64,000 nucleotides of DNA from positions 80,816-144,815 of the forward strand of contig MEQL01000047.1 of the NCBI GenBank assembly GCA_001770205.1. Reading direction: 5' to 3'. The translations under genes were made by a program, and so were the position numbers. The notes beneath the pieces were generated by a model. The model was not told where the DNA came from. It made no database searches and worked only from the letters and a program-made list of their open reading frames with translations. Below are positions 1 through 9,258 of the stretch, piece after piece; within the stretch, counting starts at the first letter, position 1, and each line of letters opens with the position of its first letter. This DNA is from Bdellovibrionales bacterium RIFOXYD12_FULL_39_22. GTDB lineage: Bacteria; Bdellovibrionota; Bacteriovoracia; Bacteriovoracales; Bacteriovoracaceae.

Positions 1-1134
1 CCGTTTGGAGCCAGTATGGAAATCAAAGCGCGGAATCTCCACCTCTTCACCTAAAAGCAATCTATTAATATGCTCCATAAAAAGAGGGACATCAATAGCA
101 TCTAGACTTTCAAAATCAAAATTACCTTCCGCATCCTTGGGCGTATGAGCACGATCGACGAAATAATTATCCATAGAGATCGGGACCGTGTTAAAACCAT
201 TTACCATCAACTGAATACCTAATCGTTTACTGAAGGTAGTTTTGCCGGAAGAAGTCGGGCCCGCGATTAGGACCAAGCGTTTAGGTTTTTCACCCTTAGT
301 AATTTGATCGGCAATATTGGCAACTCGTTTTTCATGAAAGGCCTCGGCCACTTTAATCAGATCATCGATCTGTCCATTCATAATATACTTATTTAACTGC
401 CCAACCGTGCGCACCTTTAAAATCCGAGTCCACTCGTTGTATTCCTGAAAAGTTTTAAACAAGCGAGGTCGATCTTCAAACACGGGAATGTCTTTACTGC
501 CGCCAATAAACTCGGGGAGAATAATCACTACGCCATCTCGATATTTTTGAATGTGAAAATATTTTAAATGTTTGGTCGAAGGCAAAAGCGGCAAATAAAC
601 GCTTTCCTCTACACCATCTAACTCATAAAACTTAAAACTAGAAGGAGAGTAGTAACGATACAAATTCAACATATCATTACGCTCTTTTTCTTTCATAGTG
701 GACATCGAAACATCCCAGTCTCTGGTGACTTGATTTATTTCCATGTCAGCTTCTACCATCTGCTTCATTTTTTCAGCAATTTTCTCAATCTCCTCCACTG
801 ATAATTCGGCGCCATCTATTTCTGCATAAACGCCTTTTTGAATAGAATGCTGGATAAAAACGTTCAGCTTCGGATAAAGTTTGGTAAAGGCCACCACAAA
901 AAGATAGGTAACGCTGCTTTCATATATGCGCTTGCCAAGCTGCGATTCCAAATCAATCACATCTAAAGCACTATCCGTTCTAATTTTCGCATTTAAGCGG
1001 GCCAATACTCCGTTAATAACTACGGCCACTGGATCATTTACTTTTATCTCATGTTTAAAGATAAACTCTTCCACTGTAAGAAGTGGCTCTACCTCGTAAT
1101 TTTTCTTCATGCAACTTACTTTGAACTTCTCCAT
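1..1134 (-). CDS. Uridine kinase-like nucleoside kinase with TGS/ThrRS-like N-terminus (3' truncated)
   Basis: The frame is open from the left window edge to an ATG at 1134, so about 378 N-terminal codons are visible and the C-terminus is missing. The first ~65 residues look like a TGS-type domain and the next ~100 like the ThrRS-related second domain that precedes the kinase in this family. A Walker A loop reading GPTSSGKTT lies near residue 290, followed by a region with SMDNYFVDR and PRFDFHTG, typical of the uridine kinase/phosphoribulokinase fold. The ATG at 1134 is chosen over the ATG at 1110 because GGAG sits 8 nt upstream of it. Known members phosphorylate nucleosides; the substrate cannot be told from sequence. 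The next gene follows 64 bp upstream on the same strand. Confidence 0.8.
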   Translation of the reverse strand, partial: MEKFKVSCMKKNYEVEPLLTVEEFIFKHEIKVNDPVAVVINGVLARLNAKIRTDSALDVIDLESQLGKRIYESSVTYLFVVAFTKLYPKLNVFIQHSIQKGVYAEIDGAELSVEEIEKIAEKMKQMVEADMEINQVTRDWDVSMSTMKEKERNDMLNLYRYYSPSSFKFYELDGVEESVYLPLLPSTKHLKYFHIQKYRDGVVIILPEFIGGSKDIPVFEDRPRLFKTFQEYNEWTRILKVRTVGQLNKYIMNGQIDDLIKVAEAFHEKRVANIADQITKGEKPKRLVLIAGPTSSGKTTFSKRLGIQLMVNGFNTVPISMDNYFVDRAHTPKDAEGNFDFESLDAIDVPLFMEHINRLLLGEEVEIPRFDFHTGSKR

Positions 1135-1198
1135 CTATTCAACTCCGATGCTGTTGTGGTTAATCCGTAAATTAAAAATTATTGCAGAACATAAGGAA

Positions 1199-2485
1199 TT
1201 AAGCAATCTTCAGTTGTTTGTTATTAACATTGTTCTGAGGTTGTTCGGCCCCATAGAGGCCCATCACTTTGGCAATGTCATCAAGTTCCGTGTAATAAAA
1301 CGCCTGCAAAGCAGCAAAGATTAATCCTTTGCGTCCCACCCCCAGAATAATATTTCTAACGGCCATCGCATCATGATCGCTTAACGCTCCCGAATCATTG
1401 TGGGCCAAAACGCCTCTGACTTCAAGAATTTTATTTTCTTCCAAGGCCGGTGACAATTCCATTGTCATGAAGCGGATAAATGGTTTATGGCCATTGAATA
1501 CTTTGCGAAAACAGAAATTTTTATGTTCATTACATTTGCGCACAAAATAGATCAACTGGCCAATTGAGTAATTTTTATTAAATTGAGAAACAGTAATTAA
1601 ATCAGCGCTGGTTCTATCCATAAAAAGTTTAGGAGGCATAGTGTGGGGATTAACAAAAAACTGATCCCCAAAACCCGCACGTTTAATACTGTGGATAACT
1701 AAATCGTTTAAAACAATTTCAAGCGCCTTTATATAGGAAAAAGCAATCTTGCTATTGTTATGATGACGATACTCCAGCATGTCTATTTCCGCAGACTCAA
1801 TTTCATTCCTGGCGGCATGAGGAATTTTGGCATAAACATTTTCCGGAAAACAAAAAGCATGAAGACTTTTTAAGACAGTGGCAATGGCAGTATTATCAAT
1901 GGCGGGATTAGGCCGCAAAACTAAATGTGAATATTCCTTGTCATCATTTTCATCAAAAAACATCTCCTCGGCCAAATCTTGTACAAAGGCCGGATATTTT
2001 ATTCCGGTGGTGAATGGAGATAATTCATCGATTTGTAGATCCATATACTCATTGTCGATATAAAGCTCTGCCAACTTATTAGCCGTATTTTCCGCAAAGC
2101 ACTCTAGTAATGTAAAATCAGTCAACTTAAACCATACCTCTACATTTTTATCTTTATAAAACTCCAATGTTTTAAAATCACTTCCAATCGATCGATGTAC
2201 CGATTCTACTTTTCCCACCCAAATATTGTTAAAATCAGTTATGTACAGATGGGTGCTATTTCCTTTTTCTCTATTGGCAACTATAACCTTTTCAAAATTA
2301 TCTAACTGTAAATTAGATTTGCGATTTTTGTTGATAATTTTTCCCCAGTAGGCGTATCCATCTTTGTTGTTTCGCACTTCTTGTAGAAGATAGTCAAAAA
2401 ATTCATGGGCCTGGGTATAGGCCTGATCGCCCTTAACATTTAGATGGGGATTAAAGGTTAGATAGAAATGAACAGTTGTTGACAT
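1199..2485 (-). CDS. Hypothetical protein, possible C-terminal HEPN-type domain
   Basis: I do not recognise this 428-residue protein as a named family. It has no signal peptide or membrane span and is rich in charged residues. Near the C-terminus it carries R-G-V-L-A-H-N-D (R357, H362), followed by a Ser/Asp-rich turn and a helix. This is the R-x4-H pattern of HEPN domains, preceded by a long helical stretch from about residue 250. A HEPN fold is an inference from that motif only. A longer frame begins at 2545, but the ATG at 2485 has GGAG 7 nt upstream and is preferred. The gene is co-oriented with the kinase at the left edge and divergent from plsC. Confidence 0.6.
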   Translation of the reverse strand: MSTTVHFYLTFNPHLNVKGDQAYTQAHEFFDYLLQEVRNNKDGYAYWGKIINKNRKSNLQLDNFEKVIVANREKGNSTHLYITDFNNIWVGKVESVHRSIGSDFKTLEFYKDKNVEVWFKLTDFTLLECFAENTANKLAELYIDNEYMDLQIDELSPFTTGIKYPAFVQDLAEEMFFDENDDKEYSHLVLRPNPAIDNTAIATVLKSLHAFCFPENVYAKIPHAARNEIESAEIDMLEYRHHNNSKIAFSYIKALEIVLNDLVIHSIKRAGFGDQFFVNPHTMPPKLFMDRTSADLITVSQFNKNYSIGQLIYFVRKCNEHKNFCFRKVFNGHKPFIRFMTMELSPALEENKILEVRGVLAHNDSGALSDHDAMAVRNIILGVGRKGLIFAALQAFYYTELDDIAKVMGLYGAEQPQNNVNNKQLKIA

Positions 2486-2625
2486 ATTTTCTCCGATATG
2501 GTCTCCCCAAATATGGGACACTCTCTGGCCTATCGGTCTTTTCACTCATGACTTAAGTCTACATCCATGTTAAAGGATAGATAATCCGAATGAATCTGTC
2601 GGGCACTGTTCCTCGTAGGAGTTCT

Positions 2626-3366
2626 ATGCTGTTAATTGTACGCGCAATTGCTATTTCGCTATATATGGCGATTATTTCTATTCCCGTAATTATCATCTCT
2701 TTTTTTGTCCCTTTTAGGCCTATTAACAACTGGATATACGCCAAACTCTTTGCTGTTGCCTCTACCAAAATTCTGGGACTGCACTTTATTATTGAAGGAG
2801 AAGAGCATCTCCAATGTAAAACCTCTTCGATTCTCATCTCTAATCATCAAGAAAATTTAGACATTGTGGCCTTGGCACAAATTGTTCCGCGCAACTTTAT
2901 TACACTGGGAAAGCAGAGTCTCTTCTTTTTGCCACTCTTTGGACTGTATTACTGGCTATCCGGAAATATCCTAATCAATCGCTCCAATCGCACAAAGGCC
3001 ATTCAAGCAATGAATCACATTCGTGACAGTTTAAAAAATAAGTACCTCTCAATTTTTATTTTCCCCGAGGGAACACGAAATCATGGTAAGGGAATGGGCC
3101 CATTTAAAAAAGGGGCTTTTCACACTGCTATAGACGCTCAGGTTCCTATCATCCCTATCTGCCTAAGCTCTCATCATAAAAATTTACGCCTGGGTGCCTG
3201 GCGGACCGGAACCATTATCATAAAAATATTATCTCCTATCTACACCGCCGGAATGGCCAAAGACGATTTATCTTCTTTAATGGAAAACACAAGAAAGCTT
3301 ATGATTGAAACAATTGATGACCTTGATCAACGCCTCTCTCAACAGTCAAAAAATGGCCCAATATGA
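2626..3366 (+). CDS. plsC: 1-acyl-sn-glycerol-3-phosphate acyltransferase (PlsC family)
   Basis: This enzyme makes phosphatidic acid by acylating lysophosphatidic acid at the inner membrane. The acyltransferase motif I NHQENLD (NHx4D; H74, D79 from the chosen start) is intact, as are motif III FPEGTR and motif IV VPIIPI. A hydrophobic N-terminal segment (about residues 3-28) anchors the protein. At 246 aa it has the usual family length. The ATG at 2626 is chosen because TAGGAG ends 4 nt before it and the product then starts directly with the anchor; an in-frame ATG at 2590 would add 12 residues. The gene stands alone, divergent from the gene ending at 1199. Confidence 0.9.
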   Translation: MLLIVRAIAISLYMAIISIPVIIISFFVPFRPINNWIYAKLFAVASTKILGLHFIIEGEEHLQCKTSSILISNHQENLDIVALAQIVPRNFITLGKQSLFFLPLFGLYYWLSGNILINRSNRTKAIQAMNHIRDSLKNKYLSIFIFPEGTRNHGKGMGPFKKGAFHTAIDAQVPIIPICLSSHHKNLRLGAWRTGTIIIKILSPIYTAGMAKDDLSSLMENTRKLMIETIDDLDQRLSQQSKNGPI

Positions 3367-3386
3367 TCGACAATAAAAAATCTATC

Positions 3387-3416
3387 TTGACCATAAACAT
3401 TCTTATGACATAAGAT
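3387..3416 (+). promoter_or_regulatory. Candidate sigma-70 promoter for the prp operon
   Basis: TTGACC (3387-3392) and TAAGAT (3411-3416) are separated by 18 bp, about 57 bp upstream of the first gene of the operon. The -35 match is 5 of 6 and the -10 match is 4 of 6. The assignment rests only on the hexamers and position. Confidence 0.4.
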
Positions 3417-3472
3417 TTCCCCCCTAACTTTTAATATGTCCTATCTTTTATAACTCTTACCAAGGAAACGAT

Positions 3473-4336
3473 ATGAATGAAATTAAGATTATTGGTGTTA
3501 TCGGAGCTGGCCAGATGGGCCGCGGCATTGCCCAAGTAGCGGCGTCTAGCGATTATCAAGTGGTTTTATTCGATGCCTTTGAGGCCTCTCTCAAAAAGGG
3601 ATTTGATTTTATCAAATCACAGTTAGATAAGGGGGCGGAGAAGGGTAAATGGAGTGCTGATTTTGCCAAAGCGGCATTGGCGAGAATAAAAACGGTAAAT
3701 AGTCTAACAGAGTTTAAAGATTGTGACCTTATTGTAGAAGCGGCCACTGAAAATAAAGTTATCAAATTTGATATTTTTAAAAAGATCGATGAAGTGGCAA
3801 AACCTTCGGCCATCTTGGCCTCAAACACTTCTTCGATTTCTATCACTGAAATTGCCGCGACGACCAAGCGTCCATCCAAAGTAGTCGGCATGCATTTTAT
3901 GAATCCAGTTCCCGTAATGAAGTTAATCGAAGGCATCAGTGGATTAGAAACTAGTGACGAGACTTTTTCCGCAGTAGCGGCAGTGGCAAAAAAAATGGGC
4001 AAAACTTTTATTAAGGCATCTGACATGCCTGGCTTTGCCGTAAATCGTATTCTTATGCCTTATATCAATGAAGCAGTCTATACTCTCCACGAAGGAATTG
4101 CTTCGGTAGCAGACATTGATGAAGCGATGAAGTTGGGAACTAATGTCCCCATGGGGCCACTTACTTTGGCCGACTTTATTGGACTAGACACCTGTTTAGC
4201 GATCATGAACGTATTGCATGAAGGACTCGGAGATACCAAATATCGTCCATGCCCACTGCTACGCAACTATGTTAATGCGGGGAGATTGGGTAAAAAGTCA
4301 GGAAGAGGCTTTTACGATTACTCATCACAACAATAA
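3473..4336 (+). CDS. hbd: 3-hydroxybutyryl-CoA dehydrogenase
   Basis: This NAD-dependent enzyme interconverts acetoacetyl-CoA and 3-hydroxybutyryl-CoA or related short acyl-CoAs. The Rossmann dinucleotide motif GAGQMG lies at residues 11-16, the catalytic region GMHFMNPVPVM follows, and the C-terminal dimerisation domain ends with KSGRGFYDY. The length of 287 aa is typical. AAGGAA lies upstream of the ATG. The gene heads an operon with prpD, prpB and prpC, which suggests a role in short-chain acyl-CoA metabolism, though it is not itself a step of the methylcitrate cycle. The chain-length preference cannot be read from the sequence. Confidence 0.92.
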   Translation: MNEIKIIGVIGAGQMGRGIAQVAASSDYQVVLFDAFEASLKKGFDFIKSQLDKGAEKGKWSADFAKAALARIKTVNSLTEFKDCDLIVEAATENKVIKFDIFKKIDEVAKPSAILASNTSSISITEIAATTKRPSKVVGMHFMNPVPVMKLIEGISGLETSDETFSAVAAVAKKMGKTFIKASDMPGFAVNRILMPYINEAVYTLHEGIASVADIDEAMKLGTNVPMGPLTLADFIGLDTCLAIMNVLHEGLGDTKYRPCPLLRNYVNAGRLGKKSGRGFYDYSSQQ

Positions 4337-4342
4337 AAAAAC

Positions 4343-4382
4343 AACTACAGAACTACAGAACTACAGAACTACAGAACTACAG
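4343..4382 (+). repeat. Five tandem copies of the octamer AACTACAG
   Basis: Five exact head-to-tail copies of AACTACAG fill most of the gap between hbd and prpD and end about 20 bp before the prpD start. Such perfect short repeats can change copy number by slipped-strand mispairing. This tract is not in a coding frame, so a change would alter only leader length. Confidence 0.95.
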
Positions 4383-4402
4383 AAAAGATAAAGGGAATTT
4401 GC

Positions 4403-5911
4403 ATGAAAAATCATCTAGTCAGAGTCTATCCTTCGAAAGAACATCTCCCCAAAGAAGAGCAACTAGCTTATAAAATTGCCGCCATGGCCGCAGATAAAAC
4501 AAAAACAGATCCAGCAGTAGCGGAGATGATTATTAATCGCCTCATTGATAACGCATCAGTGGCCATTGCCGCCATTAACCGTGGGCCTGTTTCCAATGCT
4601 CGCTCTCAAGCATTAGCACATCCTACCGAAAACGGCGCAAATTTATTCGGCATGCCTAACGATAAAACCTACTCTCCCGAATGGGCGGCCTGGGCCAACG
4701 GTACGGCCGTTCGTGAGCTAGATTTTCATGATACTTTTTTGGCCGCAGATTACTCTCACCCTGGAGATAATATCCCACCACTGCTAGCAGTGGCCGAAAG
4801 AAAAAAATGTTCCGGCGAAGATCTGATTCGAGGAATTGCTGTGGCCTATGAAACTCAGGTTAATTTAGTGAAGGCGATCTGCCTGCACAAGCATAAAAAA
4901 GATCATGTCGCGCACCTTGGAGTATCGGTGGCCGCCGGAATTGGGGCGATGTTAAATCTTGATACCGAGACCATCTATCAGTCCATTAATCAAGCACTAC
5001 ATGTCACCGTTGCCACCCGCCAATCACGCAAGGGTGAAATCTCCAGTTGGAAAGCTTATGCTCCGGCCTTTGCCGGGAAAATGGCCATCGAGGCCGTCGA
5101 TCGAGCTATGAGGGGAGAAAAAGCTCCTTCCCCTATATATGAGGGAGAAGATTCCGTCATCGCTTGGATGCTAGATGGGCCACGGGCACAATATAACGTT
5201 ACTCTCCCCGAAAAAGGTGAGGCCAAACGGGCCATTTTAGAAACCTATACCAAAGAACATTCTGCGGAGTATCAGTCTCAGGCAATTATCGATTTGGCCT
5301 TTAAAATGCGCCGGGGCATTAAAAACTGGGAAGATGTGAAATCAATTGTTCTACACACCAGTCATCATACCCACTATGTAATTGGAACTGGTGCTAATGA
5401 TCCTCAAAAAATGGACCCTAATGCTTCTCGCGAAACCTTAGATCACTCCATCATGTATATTTTTGCAGTGGCCTTGCAAGATGGTGAATGGCACCATGTG
5501 AAAAGTTATGCCCCCGAACGTGCTAAACGGCCAGACACTGTGGCATTATGGCATAAAATTTCTACCATAGAAGATCCTGAGTGGACCAAGCGTTATCATG
5601 AGACTGACGCCAAGAAAAAGGCCTTTGGTGGGCGCGCCGAAATCACCTTAAAAGATGGAAGCAAAATCGTTGATGAGTTGGCCATGGCCAACGCTCATTC
5701 ACTCGGCGCAACTCCTTTTAAACGTGACGACTATATTCGTAAATTCAAAATTTTAACGGAAGGAATAATTAAAACATCTGAGGTTGAGCGCTTTATTAAT
5801 ACTGTCACCAAACTACAATCACTGTCTGGTAACGATCTGCTCAATCTCAATGTCCAATTAGAGAAATCAACACTTACCCGCAACGAACGTGATAGCAGAG
5901 GAATTTTCTAA
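4403..5911 (+). CDS. prpD: 2-methylcitrate dehydratase PrpD
   Basis: PrpD dehydrates 2-methylcitrate to 2-methyl-cis-aconitate in propionyl-CoA catabolism. The protein is 502 aa, close to the usual ~480, and matches the MmgE/PrpD family throughout. Typical segments are [21 protein letters not shown] near residue 97, HPGDNIPP, and [14 protein letters not shown] near residue 215. The start ATG lies just after the octamer repeat, with AAAGGGAATTTGC upstream. The stop TAA overlaps the ATG of prpB (TAATG), so the two are translationally coupled. Neither acnD nor prpF is present, as expected when the PrpD-type dehydratase is used. GGCC is extremely frequent here (22 sites by hand count). Confidence 0.93.
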   Translation: MKNHLVRVYPSKEHLPKEEQLAYKIAAMAADKTKTDPAVAEMIINRLIDNASVAIAAINRGPVSNARSQALAHPTENGANLFGMPNDKTYSPEWAAWANGTAVRELDFHDTFLAADYSHPGDNIPPLLAVAERKKCSGEDLIRGIAVAYETQVNLVKAICLHKHKKDHVAHLGVSVAAGIGAMLNLDTETIYQSINQALHVTVATRQSRKGEISSWKAYAPAFAGKMAIEAVDRAMRGEKAPSPIYEGEDSVIAWMLDGPRAQYNVTLPEKGEAKRAILETYTKEHSAEYQSQAIIDLAFKMRRGIKNWEDVKSIVLHTSHHTHYVIGTGANDPQKMDPNASRETLDHSIMYIFAVALQDGEWHHVKSYAPERAKRPDTVALWHKISTIEDPEWTKRYHETDAKKKAFGGRAEITLKDGSKIVDELAMANAHSLGATPFKRDDYIRKFKILTEGIIKTSEVERFINTVTKLQSLSGNDLLNLNVQLEKSTLTRNERDSRGIF

Positions 5912-6804
5912 TGTTGTTTAATAAAAAAAATGGCCTAGAGAAACGAGCTGACTTACGAGCAAAACTAAAATCTGGCAAACTTTTGCGCTTTCCAGGATCA
6001 TATTCTCCCCTTGTTTCTATGCTAATTGAACAAAAAGGCTTTGATGGAATCTATATTTCGGGAGCAGTCTTGGCCAACGATCTGGGCCTGCCCGATATCG
6101 GGATGACCACGCTTACAGAAGTTGCCGGCCGAGGACGACAAATTGCAAGGACTTCTGATCTTCCAAGCATTATCGACATCGATACAGGCTTTGGCGAACC
6201 AATGAGTGTAGTGCGAACCATTATGGAATTAGAAGAGCAAGGATTGGCCGGCTGCCACTTAGAAGATCAAATTAATCCAAAACGTTGTGGACACCTTGAT
6301 GGAAAGCAATTGGTTGATCGCAATTCCATGTGCAAAAAAATTAAAGCTGCGGTATCTGCTAAACGTGATCAAAATTTTTTACTAATTGCTCGCACGGATG
6401 CTCGTGCCTCTGAGGGATTGGAAGCGGCCATTGAGCGCGCCCGGGCATATGTGGACGCCGGAGCAGATATGATCTTTCCCGAGGCCATGCAAAATGAATC
6501 TGATTTTGCGGCATTTCGCAAAGCAATCAAGGTTCCCCTCTTGGCCAATATGACCGAATTTGGGAAATCTGATCTACTCGACTATAATGCCCTGGAAAAC
6601 TTGGGCTACAACATCGTCATTTATCCAGTAACCACTGTTCGCCTGGCCATGAAAGCGGTAGAGGATGGACTAGATCACCTGCTTGCACACGGCTCACAGA
6701 AAGATATTTTATCAAAAATGCAACACCGTAAAAGACTCTACGAAATATTGCACTACGAAGATTATAATCAATTTGATTTAAACATCTTCAATTTTAAAAT
6801 TTAA
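5911..6804 (+). CDS. prpB: 2-methylisocitrate lyase PrpB
   Basis: PrpB cleaves 2-methylisocitrate to pyruvate and succinate, the last step of the methylcitrate cycle. It belongs to the isocitrate lyase/PEP mutase superfamily. The catalytic loop KRCGH is at residues 124-128, the metal-binding segment DIDTGFG at about 89-95, and the substrate segment LLIARTDA follows. The length of 297 aa is typical. Its ATG overlaps the prpD stop by one base, and prpC follows 41 bp downstream. The product is cytosolic. Confidence 0.94.
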   Translation: MLFNKKNGLEKRADLRAKLKSGKLLRFPGSYSPLVSMLIEQKGFDGIYISGAVLANDLGLPDIGMTTLTEVAGRGRQIARTSDLPSIIDIDTGFGEPMSVVRTIMELEEQGLAGCHLEDQINPKRCGHLDGKQLVDRNSMCKKIKAAVSAKRDQNFLLIARTDARASEGLEAAIERARAYVDAGADMIFPEAMQNESDFAAFRKAIKVPLLANMTEFGKSDLLDYNALENLGYNIVIYPVTTVRLAMKAVEDGLDHLLAHGSQKDILSKMQHRKRLYEILHYEDYNQFDLNIFNFKI

Positions 6805-6845
6805 TAATAACTACACGCTTCAACCGTTAACACAGGAGAAAAGAG

Positions 6846-7991
6846 ATGACTGAATTTGTTGATTACGAAAAATTTAAGGCAAAAAAAGGACTTGAGGGAA
6901 TTATTGCAGGAGAATCTGCAGTCTCTAAAGTATTCCCCGATATCAATGCGCTGGTTTATCGCGGCTATCCAGTACAAGATCTTGCTGAAAATTGTAGCTT
7001 TGAAGAGGTCGCATATCTCATTTGGCATGGCGAATTACCCAACAAGGCCCAACTAAAAGAATTCGAAGCGCAAGAGCGTGAGTATCGTCCCCTTTCTAAA
7101 GATTTAATTGAAGTAATAAAAAAATTTCCTAAAGGTGCTCACCCCATGGATTATATCCGCACTGGAGTTAGTTTTTTAGGAATGGAAGATAAGCGCATTT
7201 GGGAAACCGATACTAAAACCAATCTGGACAAATCCATGAAAGTCTTTGCGGCCGCCCCGACTATCGTTGCCGCCGCTTATCGCCATCAAAAGGGACTAGA
7301 AATTATTGCTCCGAAGAAAGAATTAAATTATTGTGAGAATTTTTTCCATATGTGTTTTGGCAAAGTTCCTCCCAAGGAAGTAGTTAAGGCCTTCGATGTC
7401 TCTATGACTTTATATGCAGAGCACGGCTTTAACGCATCTACTTTCACGGGCAGAGTGATTACCTCCACTATGTCGGATCTATACTCCGCAGTTACCGGCG
7501 CAATTGGTTCCCTTAAAGGCCCACTCCATGGAGGCGCTAATGAACAGGTAATGCATGTATTGCAAGAGGTTGGCGAACCAGAAAAAGCACGTGAGTGGAT
7601 GTTAAATGCTATTAAAACCAAGCGCAAAGTTATGGGGTTTGGCCATCGAGTATACAAGCGCGGTGACTCGCGAGTTCCCACTATGAAAAAATATGCTGCC
7701 GGCCTAGGTAAGTTTAAAGGTGAGGAAAAGTGGCAACAAATTTCTGACATCTTAGAAAGAACAATGATTGATGAGAAAAACATCCATCCCAATCTCGATT
7801 TTCCATCTGGCCCAGCTTACTATTTGATGGGATTTGATATTGATATGTTTACTCCAATATTTGTTATGTCACGTATCACTGGTTGGACTGCACACATTAT
7901 CGAACAGGCCAATGACAATAGAATTTTTCGCCCTCTTTCAGATTACACAGGAAAACTAGAGCGCCACGTCTCTCCCATCGAGAAGAGATAG
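6846..7991 (+). CDS. prpC: 2-methylcitrate synthase PrpC
   Basis: PrpC condenses propionyl-CoA with oxaloacetate, the first step of the methylcitrate cycle. Citrate-synthase family motifs are intact: GPLHGGANEQVM carries one active-site His and MGFGHRVYKRGDSR the other. The short length (381 aa) and the prp context favour methylcitrate synthase over the housekeeping enzyme, though this family often accepts acetyl-CoA too. GGAG lies about 8 nt upstream of the ATG. It is the last gene of the operon and is followed by a strong hairpin. Confidence 0.92.
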   Translation: MTEFVDYEKFKAKKGLEGIIAGESAVSKVFPDINALVYRGYPVQDLAENCSFEEVAYLIWHGELPNKAQLKEFEAQEREYRPLSKDLIEVIKKFPKGAHPMDYIRTGVSFLGMEDKRIWETDTKTNLDKSMKVFAAAPTIVAAAYRHQKGLEIIAPKKELNYCENFFHMCFGKVPPKEVVKAFDVSMTLYAEHGFNASTFTGRVITSTMSDLYSAVTGAIGSLKGPLHGGANEQVMHVLQEVGEPEKAREWMLNAIKTKRKVMGFGHRVYKRGDSRVPTMKKYAAGLGKFKGEEKWQQISDILERTMIDEKNIHPNLDFPSGPAYYLMGFDIDMFTPIFVMSRITGWTAHIIEQANDNRIFRPLSDYTGKLERHVSPIEKR

Positions 7992-8024
7992 TTAAAAAAG
8001 TATCTACTCTATAATTTCTATCTA

Positions 8025-8067
8025 TTGGCCAGAAACGGATTAACAAACTATTTCTGGCCAATATCTT
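8025..8067 (+). terminator. Terminator hairpin after prpC
   Basis: Perfect 12-bp arms ATTGGCCAGAAA (8025-8036) and TTTCTGGCCAAT (8052-8063) enclose a 15-nt loop and are followed by ATCTTTT. The hairpin lies 34 bp after the prpC stop and before the next gene, as expected for the end of the prp operon. The U-tract is short. Confidence 0.75.
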
Positions 8068-8136
8068 TTCTTAAGCTAAAATTAAAACATTCTTCACGTT
8101 GATCTAACCGCGCCACCACGCTTATAATGATCTCCT

Positions 8137-9258
8137 ATGAAAAAAAATAAATTTACCTTCATGTCAGTGGCAAACTTTTTAATTGCCTTTATTATTTTAA
8201 TTCTCTCGGCCTTGGCCATCTACATCTTAAGACATGAGATGAGAGAACACTTTCTAGAAGCGGCACAGGAAAAAGCAAAGATTATTCTTGATCGCAATAT
8301 GGCCACTCATGCTTTCTATAGCAAAAAATTAAAACCTGCGATTTTCAAACTAACTGATAAATATCGCTCCGCAGATTACTTCGATCCAGTTTGGATGTCC
8401 TCCACTTACGCCATCCGAGAAATTGATCATGAATTCCAGATCATCAACGACTCTCAATATTATTATAAAGAAAGTGCTATTAATGCTCGCAGTCCTCACA
8501 ATGAGGCCGATGAATTTGAAAAAGAGTTTATAACAAAAATAAATCATGATCCATCCATTAACCACCTCTCGCAAATTCGTAACATTGATGGCAAAGATTT
8601 TTTTGTAACTTTGAGACGAGGGGAGATGATGGAAAAAAGCTGCCTTCGCTGTCACACCACTCCAGATCTGGTTCCCGCCGGACTAATTGATGCTTATGGG
8701 CCAGAGCGAAGTTTCAAACGTCATGAGGGTGAGGTGGTCTCTGCCATCTCAATACGCATCCCCTTAACCGAGGCATTTCATTATGCGGACACTGTCTCCT
8801 TAAAATTATCTGCGTTAATTGTAGGTCTCCTATTGATCATCTTTGTTGCGCAATATTTCATCTACAATCATCTTATTGCGCAACCGATAAAACATATTCG
8901 TGCACATGCGCAGGCCATTGCCAATGATGAATTAAAAATTGGAGAGACTATTGCAGAACCAAGGGCCAAAGAACTCGCTGAATTTACCCAGGCCTTTAAC
9001 TTAATGTCTAAAAAATTAAAAGATAATTTTGATGGGTTGGAAACAAAGGTCAAAGAGCGAACTTCTGAGTTAGAACATTCTATGGCCGAAATTAAAACGT
9101 TAAAAGGAATTATTCCGATCTGTGCTTCTTGTAAAAAAATAAGAGACGACCAAGGCTACTGGAACCAACTAGAGAAATTTATCTCTCAAAACTCACATGC
9201 TCAATTTTCTCACGGCATATGTCCAGATTGTTATGCTAAGGCAATTAAAAAAATATAA
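8137..9258 (+). CDS. Membrane haem-c sensor: DUF3365-like domain, HAMP and C-terminal zinc ribbon
   Basis: An N-terminal membrane span (about residues 10-31) and a second one (about 225-245) bracket a periplasmic domain of roughly 190 residues. That domain holds CLRCH (C169, C172, H173), a single c-type haem site in a DUF3365/Tll0287-like context. A HAMP linker follows (QPIKHIRAHAQAI). A short coiled stretch then leads to a four-Cys module, C329-x2-C332 and C362-x2-C365, with IPICASCKKIRDDQGYW. This module is commonly found at the ends of signalling proteins. No kinase, GGDEF or methyl-accepting output domain is present. It is probably a redox or gas sensor that works through a partner. The gene is not in an operon. 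Confidence 0.8.
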   Translation: MKKNKFTFMSVANFLIAFIILILSALAIYILRHEMREHFLEAAQEKAKIILDRNMATHAFYSKKLKPAIFKLTDKYRSADYFDPVWMSSTYAIREIDHEFQIINDSQYYYKESAINARSPHNEADEFEKEFITKINHDPSINHLSQIRNIDGKDFFVTLRRGEMMEKSCLRCHTTPDLVPAGLIDAYGPERSFKRHEGEVVSAISIRIPLTEAFHYADTVSLKLSALIVGLLLIIFVAQYFIYNHLIAQPIKHIRAHAQAIANDELKIGETIAEPRAKELAEFTQAFNLMSKKLKDNFDGLETKVKERTSELEHSMAEIKTLKGIIPICASCKKIRDDQGYWNQLEKFISQNSHAQFSHGICPDCYAKAIKKI

